Assembly (NCBI GenBank): GCA_003184365.1
Contig: NKYR01000051.1
Span: 1-64,000, forward strand
Direction of reading: 5' to 3'
Length of the DNA stretch: 64,000 nucleotides
DNA from: Evernia prunastri
Lineage: Eukaryota; Ascomycota; Lecanoromycetes; Lecanorales; Parmeliaceae
The position numbers were made by a program, and so were the translations under genes. This document shows positions 22,030-34,376 of the stretch, piece by piece (the stretch's first letter is position 1; every line of letters starts with the position of its first letter). The notes under the pieces are model-generated. The model was not told the origin of the DNA and ran no database searches. It saw only the letters and a program-made list of their open reading frames with translations.

Positions 22030-23004
22030 ATGCCCATACCTGGGACCTCCCTCGATGCCACTGGCTTGATAGCCCTAGCAGACCTTACAACCATTGCGAA
22101 AAACACCGCCTTGAACGGAACCTCCAGCTTTCTCGACCTTCTCGTGCTTTGCCCTGGAATCCACAGGCAACAACATGCCACGGAACTCAACGGAGGCGAA
22201 CTCCCGCCAACCGCCGCCCTCACCTCTGGGTATGTGTTTCGGGTGGAGAACCAGGCTACTGTATTCTATCTACAAAAGATGGGGGTCCCAGGACATTTGG
22301 TAACATTGAGCGTTCAAGAAATACCAAAGTCTAAAGGAAGAAAGCCAAATCTCCAGACTATCAGAAGGGTCATGACCGTTTCTTTCCTGTTGTATATTAT
22401 ACCAGTATTCCTCACCTTATTTGCCCTAATGTTTGTGATCCTGATCGAAGACTGGTGGGCTGTGGCCGTCCTCCTGACTTTGATACTCGTGCGGACTCTG
22501 AATGCGGTTGTCATCCGGCGACGGAGTGCACCCGGCTGGAAAGGAGTCAAGGAGCCGGGAGTGAAAGGAGACTTGCTCATACTTCTCAGTCAAGATCGCT
22601 GGGTACGACTACAAGGTCCTGTTGACGCTCTCAAGGCAGTGACCGCTGGACAATGGCTACGCGATACGACATTTTGGGAGAGCTCGCTCACAGCCGTTGC
22701 AACTTTGCTAATCTATATCAATGCAGCTGTCACGACTAATGCAACACAAGCCGGCGAAATCATCCTTCTGTCGCTGCTACTGCTCTCCGGTGGCCTAATG
22801 GCGGTGAGTAATGAGTGGCAGGAGTCATTATACATGCATGGCTGCAAAGTTCAAGTCCACGGCAAACCTAAAAAGTACGCGAGGCGGCTGGACCTTGCGA
22901 ATGAGTTGATCAAATATACAGGACGAGATGACTGGGCTATTCGTTTGGGAATGATCAATCAGAAGGCTGAAGTAACAACGAATACAGTCAAAGTTGTTCT
23001 TTAA
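22030..23004 (+). CDS. Fungal multi-pass membrane protein of unknown function
   Basis: Single exon, 324 aa. The N-terminal ~110 residues are soluble. They are followed by two adjacent membrane helices (about 114-138 and 142-162), a polar loop with WVRLQGPVDALKAVTAGQWL (about 191-210), two more helices (about 217-237 and 243-260) and a basic cytosolic tail. The layout of a long N-terminus, two helix pairs and a WxRLxG loop recalls uncharacterised membrane proteins of filamentous fungi. I do not know a function. It precedes the coiled-coil gene on the same strand by about 0.3 kb, but I see nothing that links their roles. Confidence 0.7.
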   Translation: MPIPGTSLDATGLIALADLTTIAKNTALNGTSSFLDLLVLCPGIHRQQHATELNGGELPPTAALTSGYVFRVENQATVFYLQKMGVPGHLVTLSVQEIPKSKGRKPNLQTIRRVMTVSFLLYIIPVFLTLFALMFVILIEDWWAVAVLLTLILVRTLNAVVIRRRSAPGWKGVKEPGVKGDLLILLSQDRWVRLQGPVDALKAVTAGQWLRDTTFWESSLTAVATLLIYINAAVTTNATQAGEIILLSLLLLSGGLMAVSNEWQESLYMHGCKVQVHGKPKKYARRLDLANELIKYTGRDDWAIRLGMINQKAEVTTNTVKVVL

Positions 23005-23322
23005 CTGTATCTAAGAACCAAAAAGACATCAACCGGCCACTTTCTGCTATGCATCTTTGGAGAGGAAGACACACTCTCCAACAACGTATCAAGCCGTACA
23101 TATAGTCAGCAGATGGCCTTCTGGGTCGTTTCAGGCGTCATGTTGACTCTAGTGCTACGTAGCTCATTATATACTACGTTGCAGACGGTGAGACTGAAGC
23201 TCCGTGCAGGATGGTATTGCAGCGACTGACAACGAATTTTCCTCGCCGAGAAGACATTATTCCTGGGAGTTTAATTTCTTCTGTTGAGTGCATCTATGAA
23301 AATGATAAGGAGCTTGTTCCAG
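23005..23322. other. Short intergenic region, possibly an unrecognised first exon
   Basis: No ATG-started frame here connects cleanly to the coiled-coil frame that begins after a possible acceptor at 23322. Confidence 0.3.
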
Positions 23323-24467
23323 CCCTACTGGCATACTAACGGGCCATTTATCGCATGAATACGAGTCCACTATTCATCAACTATGGGATGAAGTGGCTAG
23401 GCTTGATACTGAGCTACAGGGCCAGTTTTCAGCTCTCCGAGGTGAAAAGCCGGAGCCTGGAAGATGACAGTTCGGCGCAAGACAAGAGATATAGGGAGCT
23501 AGAGATCGATTTGCAGGATACAAGAGCTGATGCACAAAAAGCGAGAGCTGATCTGCAGAAAGCAAGAGCTGATCGTCAGCTGCTAAACTCCCTCCTCATC
23601 AAGAGCAGAACGGAACACAACGAGCGTCTTGAGCATGAAATCTGTAAAGATTTTGCGGCCTCAGCAATGACATTCTCAGGCTTGTGCATAGAAGCTTTCA
23701 GGCCAAGACCGTTTCGAACTGTCAGGGTGGCTATTCATCGAAGCAACCGTCCAATTGGCTCAGTAATTGGACCACCCTCTCGCCGGAGCTTCGAAGTCAT
23801 CGAAGGAGGAGAGAGGTATCTTGCATGCTATTTGATGCATTCTTCGCTAACCCTAATCTTTGGCTCCGTGGTAAAATGGAGAAACACTCGAGAGAATTTG
23901 AACTGCGTATGGAAGGTAATGACAAGAGTATGAACCTCAAGCCTTCCCATTCCCTCCCAAGTTCTAATGAATGGCAAATTTTCGCCGACCGACACCGTAG
24001 AATGGCGTAAAAGAACGGTGAACGCCGTCAAAGCTCTGGGGCGAGTTGAGGGTCTACCAGAGTCCCTTGCACAGGAGATTCTTGACGCCCTCACGCCAGT
24101 CATGTCCCCGTCCGGGCCTACATCGACGTCCAACAAGGCAATACTTTTCGAAATCCTAAAGATCTGTGAGAAGGCTGAACAGATCTCGTGGTTACTCGGG
24201 GAGGGCAGGGCAACATTCCAGGTTGCCCTTGCGCGGAAGGGTCAAGTTGTTGAGCAGCCAGAGGATCCAAAGGTGGAACTTGTTGCTATGGAGGGTAGGC
24301 TGTCTCCTGCTCCCGCAGAAGTTGGACATACCGTATTCGGCGGCCTTAAGAAGACGACGTTAGTCCCTGGTGGAGAGGATGTGGTCGTGATACTGGAGAA
24401 GCCACAAGTTGTAGGCTACTATGCTTCAAAGGCAGAGAAAGTTTGCGAATGCGGGAAATCTTTCTGA
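23323..24467 (+). pseudogene. Coiled-coil protein gene, 5' half unresolved or disrupted
   Basis: The 3' part is clear. Exon sequence up to 23915 and from 24001 joins in phase over an 85-nt intron (23916-24000) into LRMEE/WRKRTVNAVKALG and continues to the stop at 24467. The protein there has helical and beta-rich stretches of unknown type. Upstream, a heptad-rich coiled coil (LDTELQGQFSALR, then RYRELEIDLQDTR and two KARAD repeats) is spread over two frames, with no intron long enough to explain the shifts near 23450 and 23660. Either small indels have broken it or the exon structure is one I cannot see. A three-copy 21-nt repeat (AGAGCTGAT core, 23524-23572) encodes the heptads. Confidence 0.4.
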
Positions 24468-25927
24468 GCAGATACTATGAAAACAAGACAAGGATGAGCA
24501 GAATTGAAACACCCTTAACGTCTGGTCTCTAGCTTCCTCGAAGTCAATTGTCTTTTGGCCTTCCAGCCTCACATTTAATTTTAGGATATTGACTCGAAAG
24601 TTTGAGACATCACTGAACAGATGAAATTGCACGCAATTGTCATGCACAGTGGGTAGAGTATAGCACGCTGTTCCACCGGCAGCCATGGGACAGCGTATCC
24701 ATTTATGGAACCACCCTTCTCTATCCGCATGCATATCGTCATCGCTTCCGTCTATCTTATTATCAAGCCATTACCTCCTTACCTCATATTTCAAAGCTCA
24801 AATGAAAAGACTGAAAAGGAAGTGTTCTTTTGTGAATACTTCCATCCCATGGAAACAACTTCATGTTATGCAGCATTATTTATGATGAAGTGAGATTGAG
24901 AGGGCCAATACCGATAGTCTTCCAGGACTGATTGTAATATCACGAGTTCAATGGCGAACCAAGGACTTGATTGCAAAAGCTTGTAGTTGGTAGCTGGCTG
25001 AGTGTGTGGTGGCTACGAAATAAATCATGTGCAAGGTGAAGCCTCACACTAGGCTCACTTGGGCTAGCGTGATCCGGTGTAGCAACGTCATTTCTCCGAC
25101 GATAGCTTTTAGGACCCTGATCTTGTAAGTTCTATGGCTGTGGAAATTCCCATATACGAAAGACAAACCGAGAGCTCAGAATCAGCCGTCTCCATTCGAG
25201 TTCCAGGCCGAGTTCCAGGCAACCTCGGCAATCATCAGTCGGCAGTCTCGGCAGCTATGGGGTGATCCTCGATCTACAATATTTCTCGTAAACTACAAGC
25301 TATTTACCTATCCGAGCTATCATCCACCTCAGTAATCCTGGTAAAGCGATTCATTTGTCAGAACCTACAGCGAATTGACTGCTGCCACCTGTTCATCTCC
25401 ATATCCAACCCATTGCAGTTCAGATGGCCATAGAGTCTGGGCGCAATGCCCCGCCGCAGCCACATGAAGGCTTGCAGTAGTCCACTTCGTACGTGCCTAA
25501 CTCCGTGAAATCGCCTAGCAATGCCACATTGAAATCCCACCACCGCAAAACAGGCGGCGAGTTATCCATTTTCGTTGTGTGAGGCTCAAGCTTCACGGAA
25601 AGCTTGTGTGCTGGGGATGAGTTCATGCTTAGGCGAGACGAGGCTGTACATCCAGAAAGGGCTGTGTGACCATCTAAGGCCAGGCGTTATGTCAGATAAG
25701 GCTGTTTGTCCAGATGATTCAAGGCTGTATGTCCAGACAAGGCTGTACACACCGCCCGAGAAGACAAGGCGGTATGTTCAGACAAGGCTGGGACGCATGA
25801 CCTCGGTCTTCCTCAACCCCCTCCCCCCCCTCCCCTCCTCTCGTCTCCCCGCCTTCTCCTTCTTGACTTGACTCCCGTTCCAGTTCACAACATTTGTTCG
25901 CGTCATAGCAAATGGCAGTAGCGTGTT
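24468..25927. other. Intergenic, promoter of the ankyrin gene with a degenerate tandem repeat
   Basis: No gene supported. Between about 25647 and 25795 lie six imperfect copies of an ~18-bp unit around CAAGGCTGTATGTCCAGA, 130-280 bp before the ankyrin start. A C-rich tract (25821-25845) and pyrimidine-rich leader follow. Confidence 0.45.
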
Positions 25928-28900
25928 ATGGAGCTTCATCCTCGAGCAAGCTCATCTGTGGTTAGGCCCCCGGCCGGGGAGTTGTCTTTTACCCTCGAAG
26001 ACGGCTATGCCGCCATCATTGGGACAGAGGAGAGGCGGTTGTATGACCGGATCATTAACAGCAACGTTGGCAAAATTCCAACGACTGGGTTGGAAGGTGA
26101 GTACTGAATCTTTGAAAGACGTGCCTTCCGGAATTAATCGATGCTTCGGCGTAGATGACCAAGTCAGAAACATTCTTTCCAAGTCCCACCTGTCCGAGAG
26201 TGCTGTGGACCACATCTGGAATCTTACGACAACGATCGAGGGCGAAGGTTTGCCGGATGAAAAGTGGACACAACTAGAGGTCTACGTTGCTTTGCATTTT
26301 GTGCAAAAACACGAGAATCTTAGTTTTGATCAGATGAATATCCAATTCGTCGGACCTATCCCGCTGGTTACTAAGAAAATCACGAGGAGGTCTAGCTATG
26401 CACAAGCCCAACGTGCCTCCACTTCTGAAGCTGCCGATCCTTTCATACATAATGCCGCGTCCGCGTCCTTATTACGATCCCAATCTCTCGCAGAGACATC
26501 TTTCCCTCCAACAGCCAAGCTCTTAAGACACTCCCGCTCAGATGCCAGTGCGACGCTGAAACTACGTGGAACATCCCCTCACCAAACATTATCAGACCAC
26601 GATCATGCGTCCGTGAGCCAAGCTGGACTAGAAGCAATGGATCCTATTACAGAGACTGAAGATTGGGAAGAACACCTCACCGCTCAGTCGAATTTATTCC
26701 ATCTTCGTCCAAGCCACAGGAACCATTTAGACACCATAGAGTCCTTTAAGACCATGTCACGAGGGAGTAGTATACGGACTGATACTGTCGGTCGGGCTAC
26801 GAGACTGGAGACTCTAATCCATACAATCGCCCCCCAAGCTGCCATTGATTCAGTGATAGAAGCGGCTGGCCCTTGGACACGTCAAGCTGCAACTATAGAC
26901 CGGAGCCATGCTCATGATATCTTGGTTCGGATTCGGACCGGGCATCCGAAATATACAGATCCGACGGCGGGCTTGAAGGGGCTGCTGAAATCAAAGAAGG
27001 CCAAGAAGAATGCGTTGGATGATCAGACTTGGGCTTTCAACCAGGAAGAGCTAAGTCGTGGCCTGCAGGAAGCTCTGGAATCGGGCCATGTCGGCGTTGC
27101 CGAAGTCCTGATAGATCAAGGCGCCGACGTGAATTTTCGCAAGGAAGTGGTCAAACGTAAGCTCCACAATGACAATGTGATATCTGTCCCGGTGAATTAC
27201 ATCAAAACAGCGGCATCCACAAGTAGTGTCGACATGGTTCGACTCCTGGCAAGTCGTGGCGCGTCATCAGCCAACCAGGTGGAAGCTCTCGACACAGCTG
27301 TCAAACAGAACCTACCTCGGGTCGTAGAGACGCTATTACAATACAATGTGGATCCCAACGCTAATGGCGGAACCATTGTTCAGTCTGCTATCACTTCTCA
27401 GAAACCGGCCGTGGTCAAATTGCTGCTCCGAGCTCGTAAGGGAATAGGGAAGGGTCTGCTGAACGAGTGCCTACCAATTGCTGTGGAACGAGGACAAATC
27501 GAGATAGTCTCTTTGCTAGTGTGCTATGGTGCTGATGTCAATGATAATTCTGCTCTGGCGCTTCGAAAGGCTGTACAGTCCCAACGCAGTGACCTTCTCC
27601 TTGCAATCATGAAAGGGAAACCAACGAGTCAATCTGTGTCATTGGCATTTGTGGACGCGTTTTCACCCAACAACTCGACCACGGTCGAAGAGAAATATCT
27701 TTTACTTGACATACTACTATGTGGTGGTGCCAATGGTGATCCGGTCGCTGAGATTCTTATAGGGGTTGTTAGAGCCGGCCACTGCCGTATTGCCAGACTG
27801 CTGATCGCTCACGGGGCTTCTTTGGACTACAGAAGAGGATCGGCTTTAAAGCAAGCGGTTACGGCACGTAACGTCCGAATGCTGACCACGCTGTCATTGG
27901 GCAAAATCTCCAGTAGTTGTGCCACGGACGTGTTCGCTGAGATCCCTCAGCCATTCACAGAAGGTCTGACATCCAGCTTGATGTCACCGCTTATCTCCAA
28001 AGGCGCCAGGGGGATTTCTTTGGACAAAGCTCTCGTCACCGCGGTGCAACAGAAGCTCGAGGGCGTTACAATGCTGCTCCTGGACCACAAAGCTAGTGCA
28101 GATTACAACGATGCACAAGCCCTTCAGATTGCCGCAACTGCTGGCGACCTAGGTATTGTTAATCTGCTTTTGAAGAAAGGAAGGCCGCAGCCGCAATCAA
28201 TGCAATACATTCTCCCTCTGGTCCCACACAGTCCGCCACAACTAAGATACGATATGACAAAGTCCATCATCGATGCAGCATCAACGACGGGCATTCCAAC
28301 CCAGCTTCTTAACGTTGCTCTGATGGAGGCTGTAGATACCCAGTCACCACAGTATGATCTAGGCCTCATCAACCTTCTCATTGTTGCTGGCGCTGACGTC
28401 AATTGTTCGGGCGGAAAGTCTTTCCAGACCGCTGTCAAAAAGGGATCTTTCGATTTACTCGAAGTTCTTGTTAAGAGTGCGCCCCAGCCCTCGTCGCTTT
28501 CATCTGCAATACCAATCGCTATGGGACTCGCGGAAATCAGTTTAAGACGGAGAATCATGGTGACACTCGTGGACCATGGCGCAAATGGACCAACAGTCGC
28601 CCAGGCTTTGGCTACGGCTATCGAGGAAAAACCTCGCGACGAGGATTTGGTACTCTACCTCGTGAGCAAAGCTAACGTTGATCATCGTCAAGGACAAGCT
28701 TTGTGTAGTGCGGTCAAATTTGCAAACAGAGCTATTGTTGCATCTGTCATCGATCAGGGTCACCCAAATCATCGGTCGCGCCTTGCGGCTCTATCAATCG
28801 TGCTTGAACCTTCGACCGAAGACCGACTGGCAAAGCTTGACTTGCTGCTTCAAGCTGGCATTGACCAAGAGGGTCTCGATAAGGCCCTGGTGCAGGAGAT

Positions 28901-31900
28901 CAGCAATGAATCAAAGGGCGATATTAATGTCATCAAGTGGCTTTTGAGTTCCAAGGCAAGCTGCAACTACAGTGGTGGGAAGTCGTTAGAACTTGCGGTC
29001 TCCTCAAAGAATAATGACGTGCTCAAATGTCTAGTCTCGAGCAAGTGTGACAGCCACATATTAGCCAAACTTTTGCCGCTTGCTATGCAAGACACAGATC
29101 CCGCTGCGAGATATGCGCGCGTGGCTCTACTTCTCGGTGGAGGTGCCAAGGGCGACCAGGTCAGTGGCGCACTGGTTCATGAAATACGCACTTCTCAGAA
29201 ATGCAATCCGCAACTTGTCAAGCTATTGATCACCAACGGTGCAAGGATCGACTACTCAGAGGGAGAAGCTATCAGACACGCCGCCTCCAAGCCCATGAAA
29301 GACGATATGTTTCAACTCCTTTTGGAAGGTAAAGGGGCGTCAACGATCCTGGCCTCCCTTATTCCTCTCGTCATGAAGCATGCGCAAGACACAAGGCTAC
29401 GAATGCTACAAATGATTTGCGAGAAGGGTGCGCAAGGGGCACAAGTCCATACTGCACTGATAGACGCAGTGAAACAGGGGCCATCTGCACAGCCAACCAT
29501 CGATATGCTGTTGAAATATAATGCCTCCGTCGACTATCGGGATAGTGAAGCCTTAAGAATTGCCGCGGCGGCAGGACATTCGTCCATTTTAGACTGCCTG
29601 CTCCAGAAGAATCCCAACTCCAAAAATTTAGCCGAAGCTCTCAGACTCGCAATGCAGACGCCAGCTGTGCAGTTCAACACCAACGAGCCGGTTCGATTCA
29701 AGTCTGTGCGGCTGCTCACCCGTGCCGGGGCTCCTAAGACAGAAATAAATCGTGCGCTGATTCGAGCGGTCCTTGAGAAGGATCATGCCCTCGTCGAGCA
29801 TCTCGTCAACAGTGGTGGGAATCCGAACTATCAAGGTGGTAAATCCGTAATCGCAGCAACGGAGCAAGCCGACATGAAGTCTCTCTTACTATTGGCGAGA
29901 TCAAAACCCTCCCCCTCGGTCTTCTCTGCCGCTTTCGCGGTGAAGTCGACTGCTAGTGATAGATGGCGAACTGAACCAGAATTGCTGCTCAACATCGACA
30001 AGCTCCTCCTCGATGGAGGGGCTACTGGTCCTGCAGTTGATCAGACTTTGTTTAGTGCATTGAAATCCTCCGATTCTTTTTGCAGTCAATTCGTTGGCTT
30101 GGTCTCTGCACGGCCGTCACTATTGAATGTCAATTTCGACCACGGGAAATGCCTTTGCACGGCAGTTGCAAGGAACATGTACGAACTCGTCACAATCTTG
30201 TTGAACCAGAAGCCAAGTCAACAGACTTTGTGCACCGCATTCATGCATATCTTTGACGCTTACGCACCCGAGGAACAACTCATCAGTCTTTCAAAGCTGT
30301 TCCTAGACCGGCCAGGATCAAGCAAGCATATATATTTTGAACAAGATGTTCCTCTAATGAGTCCTTTGTACCAGACTCTACATCGGCACCCTGACAAGCC
30401 GCTGTTGCTGCAACATCTTCTCGATAGCGGCTGCCCGCCTGATTCCTTATTCCCGTGGGAGTTCAACCCTGAATCCGGTGCGGAAGAGACTTCTGCATTG
30501 CTCTGGCTTCTCTGTCAGTCACAAGCGGACCAGCAGACGGATGTACGCGTAGTTGAAATACTTCTCCAACGAGGAGGTCGGTTAACCGCATTCTCCCAGC
30601 AAATTTGTTCCGCTGACTGATAGCCATGCAATAGCGAACCCCAATTTCGAAACATCTGGTTCTGGTAAAAGCCCGCTAATTATGGCAGCTATTTCGTCTC
30701 AGCCAGATATCGTCCTGCGACTTTTGAAGGCGCGTGCCAACGCGAACGTTGAGGACAAGTCTGGCGCGACCCCATTGCAATATGCTACCAGAGCGGGAAG
30801 CTTGGAGAGCATGAAACATCTTCTCGAATTTGGGGCAAATTCTGACGATGAGTCTCTGCATATCGCAGCAAGGCAGACCCAGGCCTCACTGGTGAAGCTG
30901 CTCCTTGATCATGGCGCGCCGGTAGATAGTCCGGGCATCCGTACTTGCGATTATAGGACTCCACTGGGTGAACTATGCCGCAGCACCAGCCCTGACAGGG
31001 ATCCGGCGCAGTTAAAGGACACCTTGACTGTATTCGCTGAAGCGCAGCCTGACCTGACGAAACTCACGAATGGCAAATCCCTCGTTTTTCTAGCCTTGGA
31101 CAATGACTCGCCTTTCGCGATGACCACCGCACTCCTCAAGAAGTTCCGCTTTCTGCGAGAGGGTCTCAACGCCGACTTTCACATATATCGCGCACAGGGC
31201 GGGTTCTGCTACAGCCTCAGCATGTACGTCCGACACTTCAAATGCAGGAATCCCAGCTCACTCGACAGCGAGCGTCGATGTTGTAATCTTGATACCTGTC
31301 CTGCCCCAGCCTTGGAGAGGTTACTTCGAGAATTCGGTTGCTGTGATAGATTCTGGGTTGAGACAGCCGGCGCCAATCAACCACCAGGCGTTTGCGGCCC
31401 TCCAGCTCACATAATCGAGAAGCAAAAGCAAGCACGCTTACGTGCAGAGGAGCTAGCACGGCAAGAAGCAATTCAGGATGACCTTGACAGGGCAGAAGAA
31501 GCTGAACGAAGGCGGGAAAGGAAGCGCTTGGCGGTGATTGAAGAGAAACGAAAGGCGGAGGCGGAGGAGGACAGGCGTCGTTTGGCCGTGCTCGAACAGA
31601 GAAGACAGGCAGATGCAAACGACGAAAGACGTCGCTTAGACTTGCAGGAAGCACAAAGGCAGGCGGATGCCAGAAACGAAAGACGCAAGTTGGCTGCCGT
31701 CCAAGAGGAACAGAATGCTGAGAGGGAGAGGAAACGAAGGGAGTTCTCGGAGCAGCAAGATCGGACATCTAGGGCACGAGTCGATGAGGAGAGACATATA
31801 AAGCGCAAGAATGACATCGAAGCGGCTGCGATGGAGCGAAAAGCCAAAATCGAAGCGGGCATCTTGAGGGATAGAAAGAGAACGATCGACAGTGTGAGTG

Positions 31901-31992
31901 GACTGATGCAGCAAGCCCAGATATCAGGTATTGGGAGCCAGGCGACAGGGAGAATATTGGGAGAGATCGGGGAGGGTCGATATTTGACGTGA
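25928..31992 (+). CDS. Giant ankyrin-repeat protein with C-terminal coiled coil (1982 aa)
   Basis: Three exons: 25928-26096, 26155-30576 and 30635-31992, both introns 58 nt. I start at the ATG at 25928 (MELHPRASSSVV) because only this frame splices at 26096/26155 to give a continuous sequence; the longer frame beginning at 25923 runs through intron 1. Residues about 20-110 (ending KSHLSESAVDHIWNL) vaguely recall an EH-type domain, but this is weak. A Ser/Thr-rich linker follows. From about residue 355 to 1660 there are many degenerate ankyrin repeats (LLDHGA, LLIAHGASLDY types), arranged as alternating pairs of roughly 70 residues. A short Cys-rich patch (CRNPSS..CCNLDTC..GCC) precedes a Glu/Arg/Lys-rich coiled coil (about 1794-1945). 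The role is presumably protein scaffolding; no enzymatic domain is visible. Junction 30576/30635 restores LLQRGANPNF. Confidence 0.85.
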
Positions 31993-34376
31993 AAATGACT
32001 CATGACCTTAGCTCTAATTCGAAAACAGTGATAGTCTATCGTCCAACCCAGAGGAGTCAATCTCAGGTGCATGATTGTTCCAGAACCGCTCCGTTGGTCT
32101 AGATACTCCCTAGCTAAAGCCATTTGATAGCGACGTAGAGGCAACGTGTTCTTGAGATGGGATTTAGGGGGCGACCGTCATCTTCCACTACGGCTAGCAG
32201 CGTAGCAAACATATGATACAAAAGAGACGCTTGCATGTTTGAAAGTGACCGATGAAGCAGCTGGAAATCAGATGGCGCAACACTCATTTCAGCTACCATA
32301 CCATTGAGGACAATTGCCGAAGCCAACTACGTTGTAACGTGTGCAATAAAATGGAGTCGACATGGACAGTGACATAATAGCATTCCTTGAAGGCATCGGC
32401 GGCTTCTGCATTCGACTTCATCCCGGGCAGCTGTGTATCACAGATTTCAATTTTAATTGCTGCTCAGTCGATGCCATTGAAGGGAAGGAAGATCGAGATG
32501 GTTCAGGAGCTCAACCACCACCTCAGTGGCGTAAGAGTCTGCCAAGACTTGGCAAGCCTAAAACTTAGTGTGCGGCCAGGACGTTTGACCCCTTAGGTTC
32601 TCCTCATACCAAGTGTCTCATCTTCCTCCTCCTACCACACCATCTCCCAACTACCATATCGTGGTAATCTTCCAATCGTCATTCTATGACAGAATAGTCG
32701 CCCCGAGATTTCAGGTACGACGTGACAATCTTGTCGCCTTCGAGGCGCGGGTCTGTCTCGTGGTGGGGGATATGTTGGACCCGACGTGCCCTCACGATAC
32801 TGATACTACCTGCATTGTTCGAGCCATACTCCGAGCCCAGACTGCTATCTGTTCATGTTGGTACATGTGGGAGGGTTGTCGCCGTCTATGATTAAAGTAG
32901 CTACTAGCCAAAGCGATCTTCGATGCTGACCCTACTCTGTGCTCTTCGTTCACCTCCTTCTGCTCCGTTCCTTTTTTCGAAATTGTATCATTCGTCCACC
33001 AATGGCTTATTGGTTTTTAGCGTCCGGATGTGAATCTCCTATGATGATACATATTTGCTGGGATGATTCCGGGGCTTCCAGCCCTCACCTCGAATACGTC
33101 TACTGACATTCTCGAACCTCGATATCTTGCTACAGTTTGGGGGGGCCAACAAAAATGAGATCCCTTCGGCAATCTCCACTACACATCCTGAGAATCAAGC
33201 CTTCTTTGCCTCCCCACCACATTTTTGCAAAGGGTCATCGGGTCGAAAAGTCCTGACCGTTCAGACGTTGTGGGTAGTGCGCGCAATCGTTCCTTTCTTG
33301 GTATGCACGGCTTGCCTTCAGACGTCCCCAATTTGATTTACGGGTCTAATTTCTTAAAATTGTCACGTCGCTGCCCTTTCCAAGAAGGTGCCAGAGATTT
33401 CCACAGTCATTGATCAATTACTGATACAGGCTCACGCAAGACAATGATCAACATTAGATCGTGCCATTAGCCCTACACCGTCGATGAGCCAGGTCACGGT
33501 GCTCCGGTCCTATTGGGCGATGTCGAGTCCAAGCTCCTCCAAGCATGTCACGTAAGGGGTCTCCCGTCGTCGCAGGTTCAACGCTATCTTAGTGCAACAA
33601 GAATGAAAGCTACGACTGCCAGTTTCTCGTCGTTATTTTACTTACGGCTTGCAGGTCTGATAGCATTGCCTTTCCAGTTAGGCTTGCGAATTTGTCCATG
33701 TCAACATTTCTCTATTTGGTGTTGTTATTCTGGCGAGAGTAGACAGGTATTATCTACTCACAACTTTTTGGGGTCAAACCATGGTTTCCACGTGCAAGAT
33801 AGCGTTGTACTGGCTTTGCGGCCACGCCCGAACTTCTAGCCTCGGAAGACTGAATCGATTGACTCAACATGACAAGACCGGAGCCATGAGCCGAATGATC
33901 GCAAGGGCTTCCCATTCAAGGTGTACGGCGTAGGTACTTTGGGGTTTCATAATTCGAATAATCGGCCCTGGGACATGCCATTGCGGCGTGTGCGTCTAGT
34001 CTACCTAGACCTCCCGAACACGGGCCTTCCACCGCAAAGCTTAGTCCCATCAAGAACATGACCTACCGAAAATATAGGCCATCATTCACTCACCCACGTT
34101 GGTGCCGGCGAAAAAATGGCTCGCACTACGATACAGTTCCAGTTTCACCAGAACAATCTGATGACGCGGTGTGAGAGGCTTCGACCCACATCGTGTGCGG
34201 CGCCATCTCTCTCATCTATTATTAAGGGATCTGCCAATAAATAAAAGCCTTCTCTTTCCTCTTCTCTTCACTTCAATCGTTCTTCTCTATATCTGCTGCA
34301 GGACTCCAGATTCTCAACCTCACATCGTCATAGGACGGCCGCTCTGCTCACCGTAATTCCTCGAACTTCGATTACC
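31993..34376. other. Intergenic region, no supported gene
   Basis: Short frames only, none with plausible start and composition. The right end is the promoter of the repeat gene. Confidence 0.4.
34236..34290 (+). promoter_or_regulatory. TATA-like element and CT-rich tract of the repeat gene
   Basis: AATAAATAAAAG at 34236-34247 lies about 130 bp before the start codon and is followed by a strongly pyrimidine-rich stretch. That is the usual layout of well-expressed filamentous-fungal promoters. Confidence 0.4.

Noticed and set aside
25923..26160. Start of the ankyrin protein at 25923 with MLWSFILEQ
   Set aside because: This frame reads through a 58-nt intron with GTGAGT..TAG borders and gives odd sequence. 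The ATG at 25928 in the next frame splices to a sensible continuous protein.
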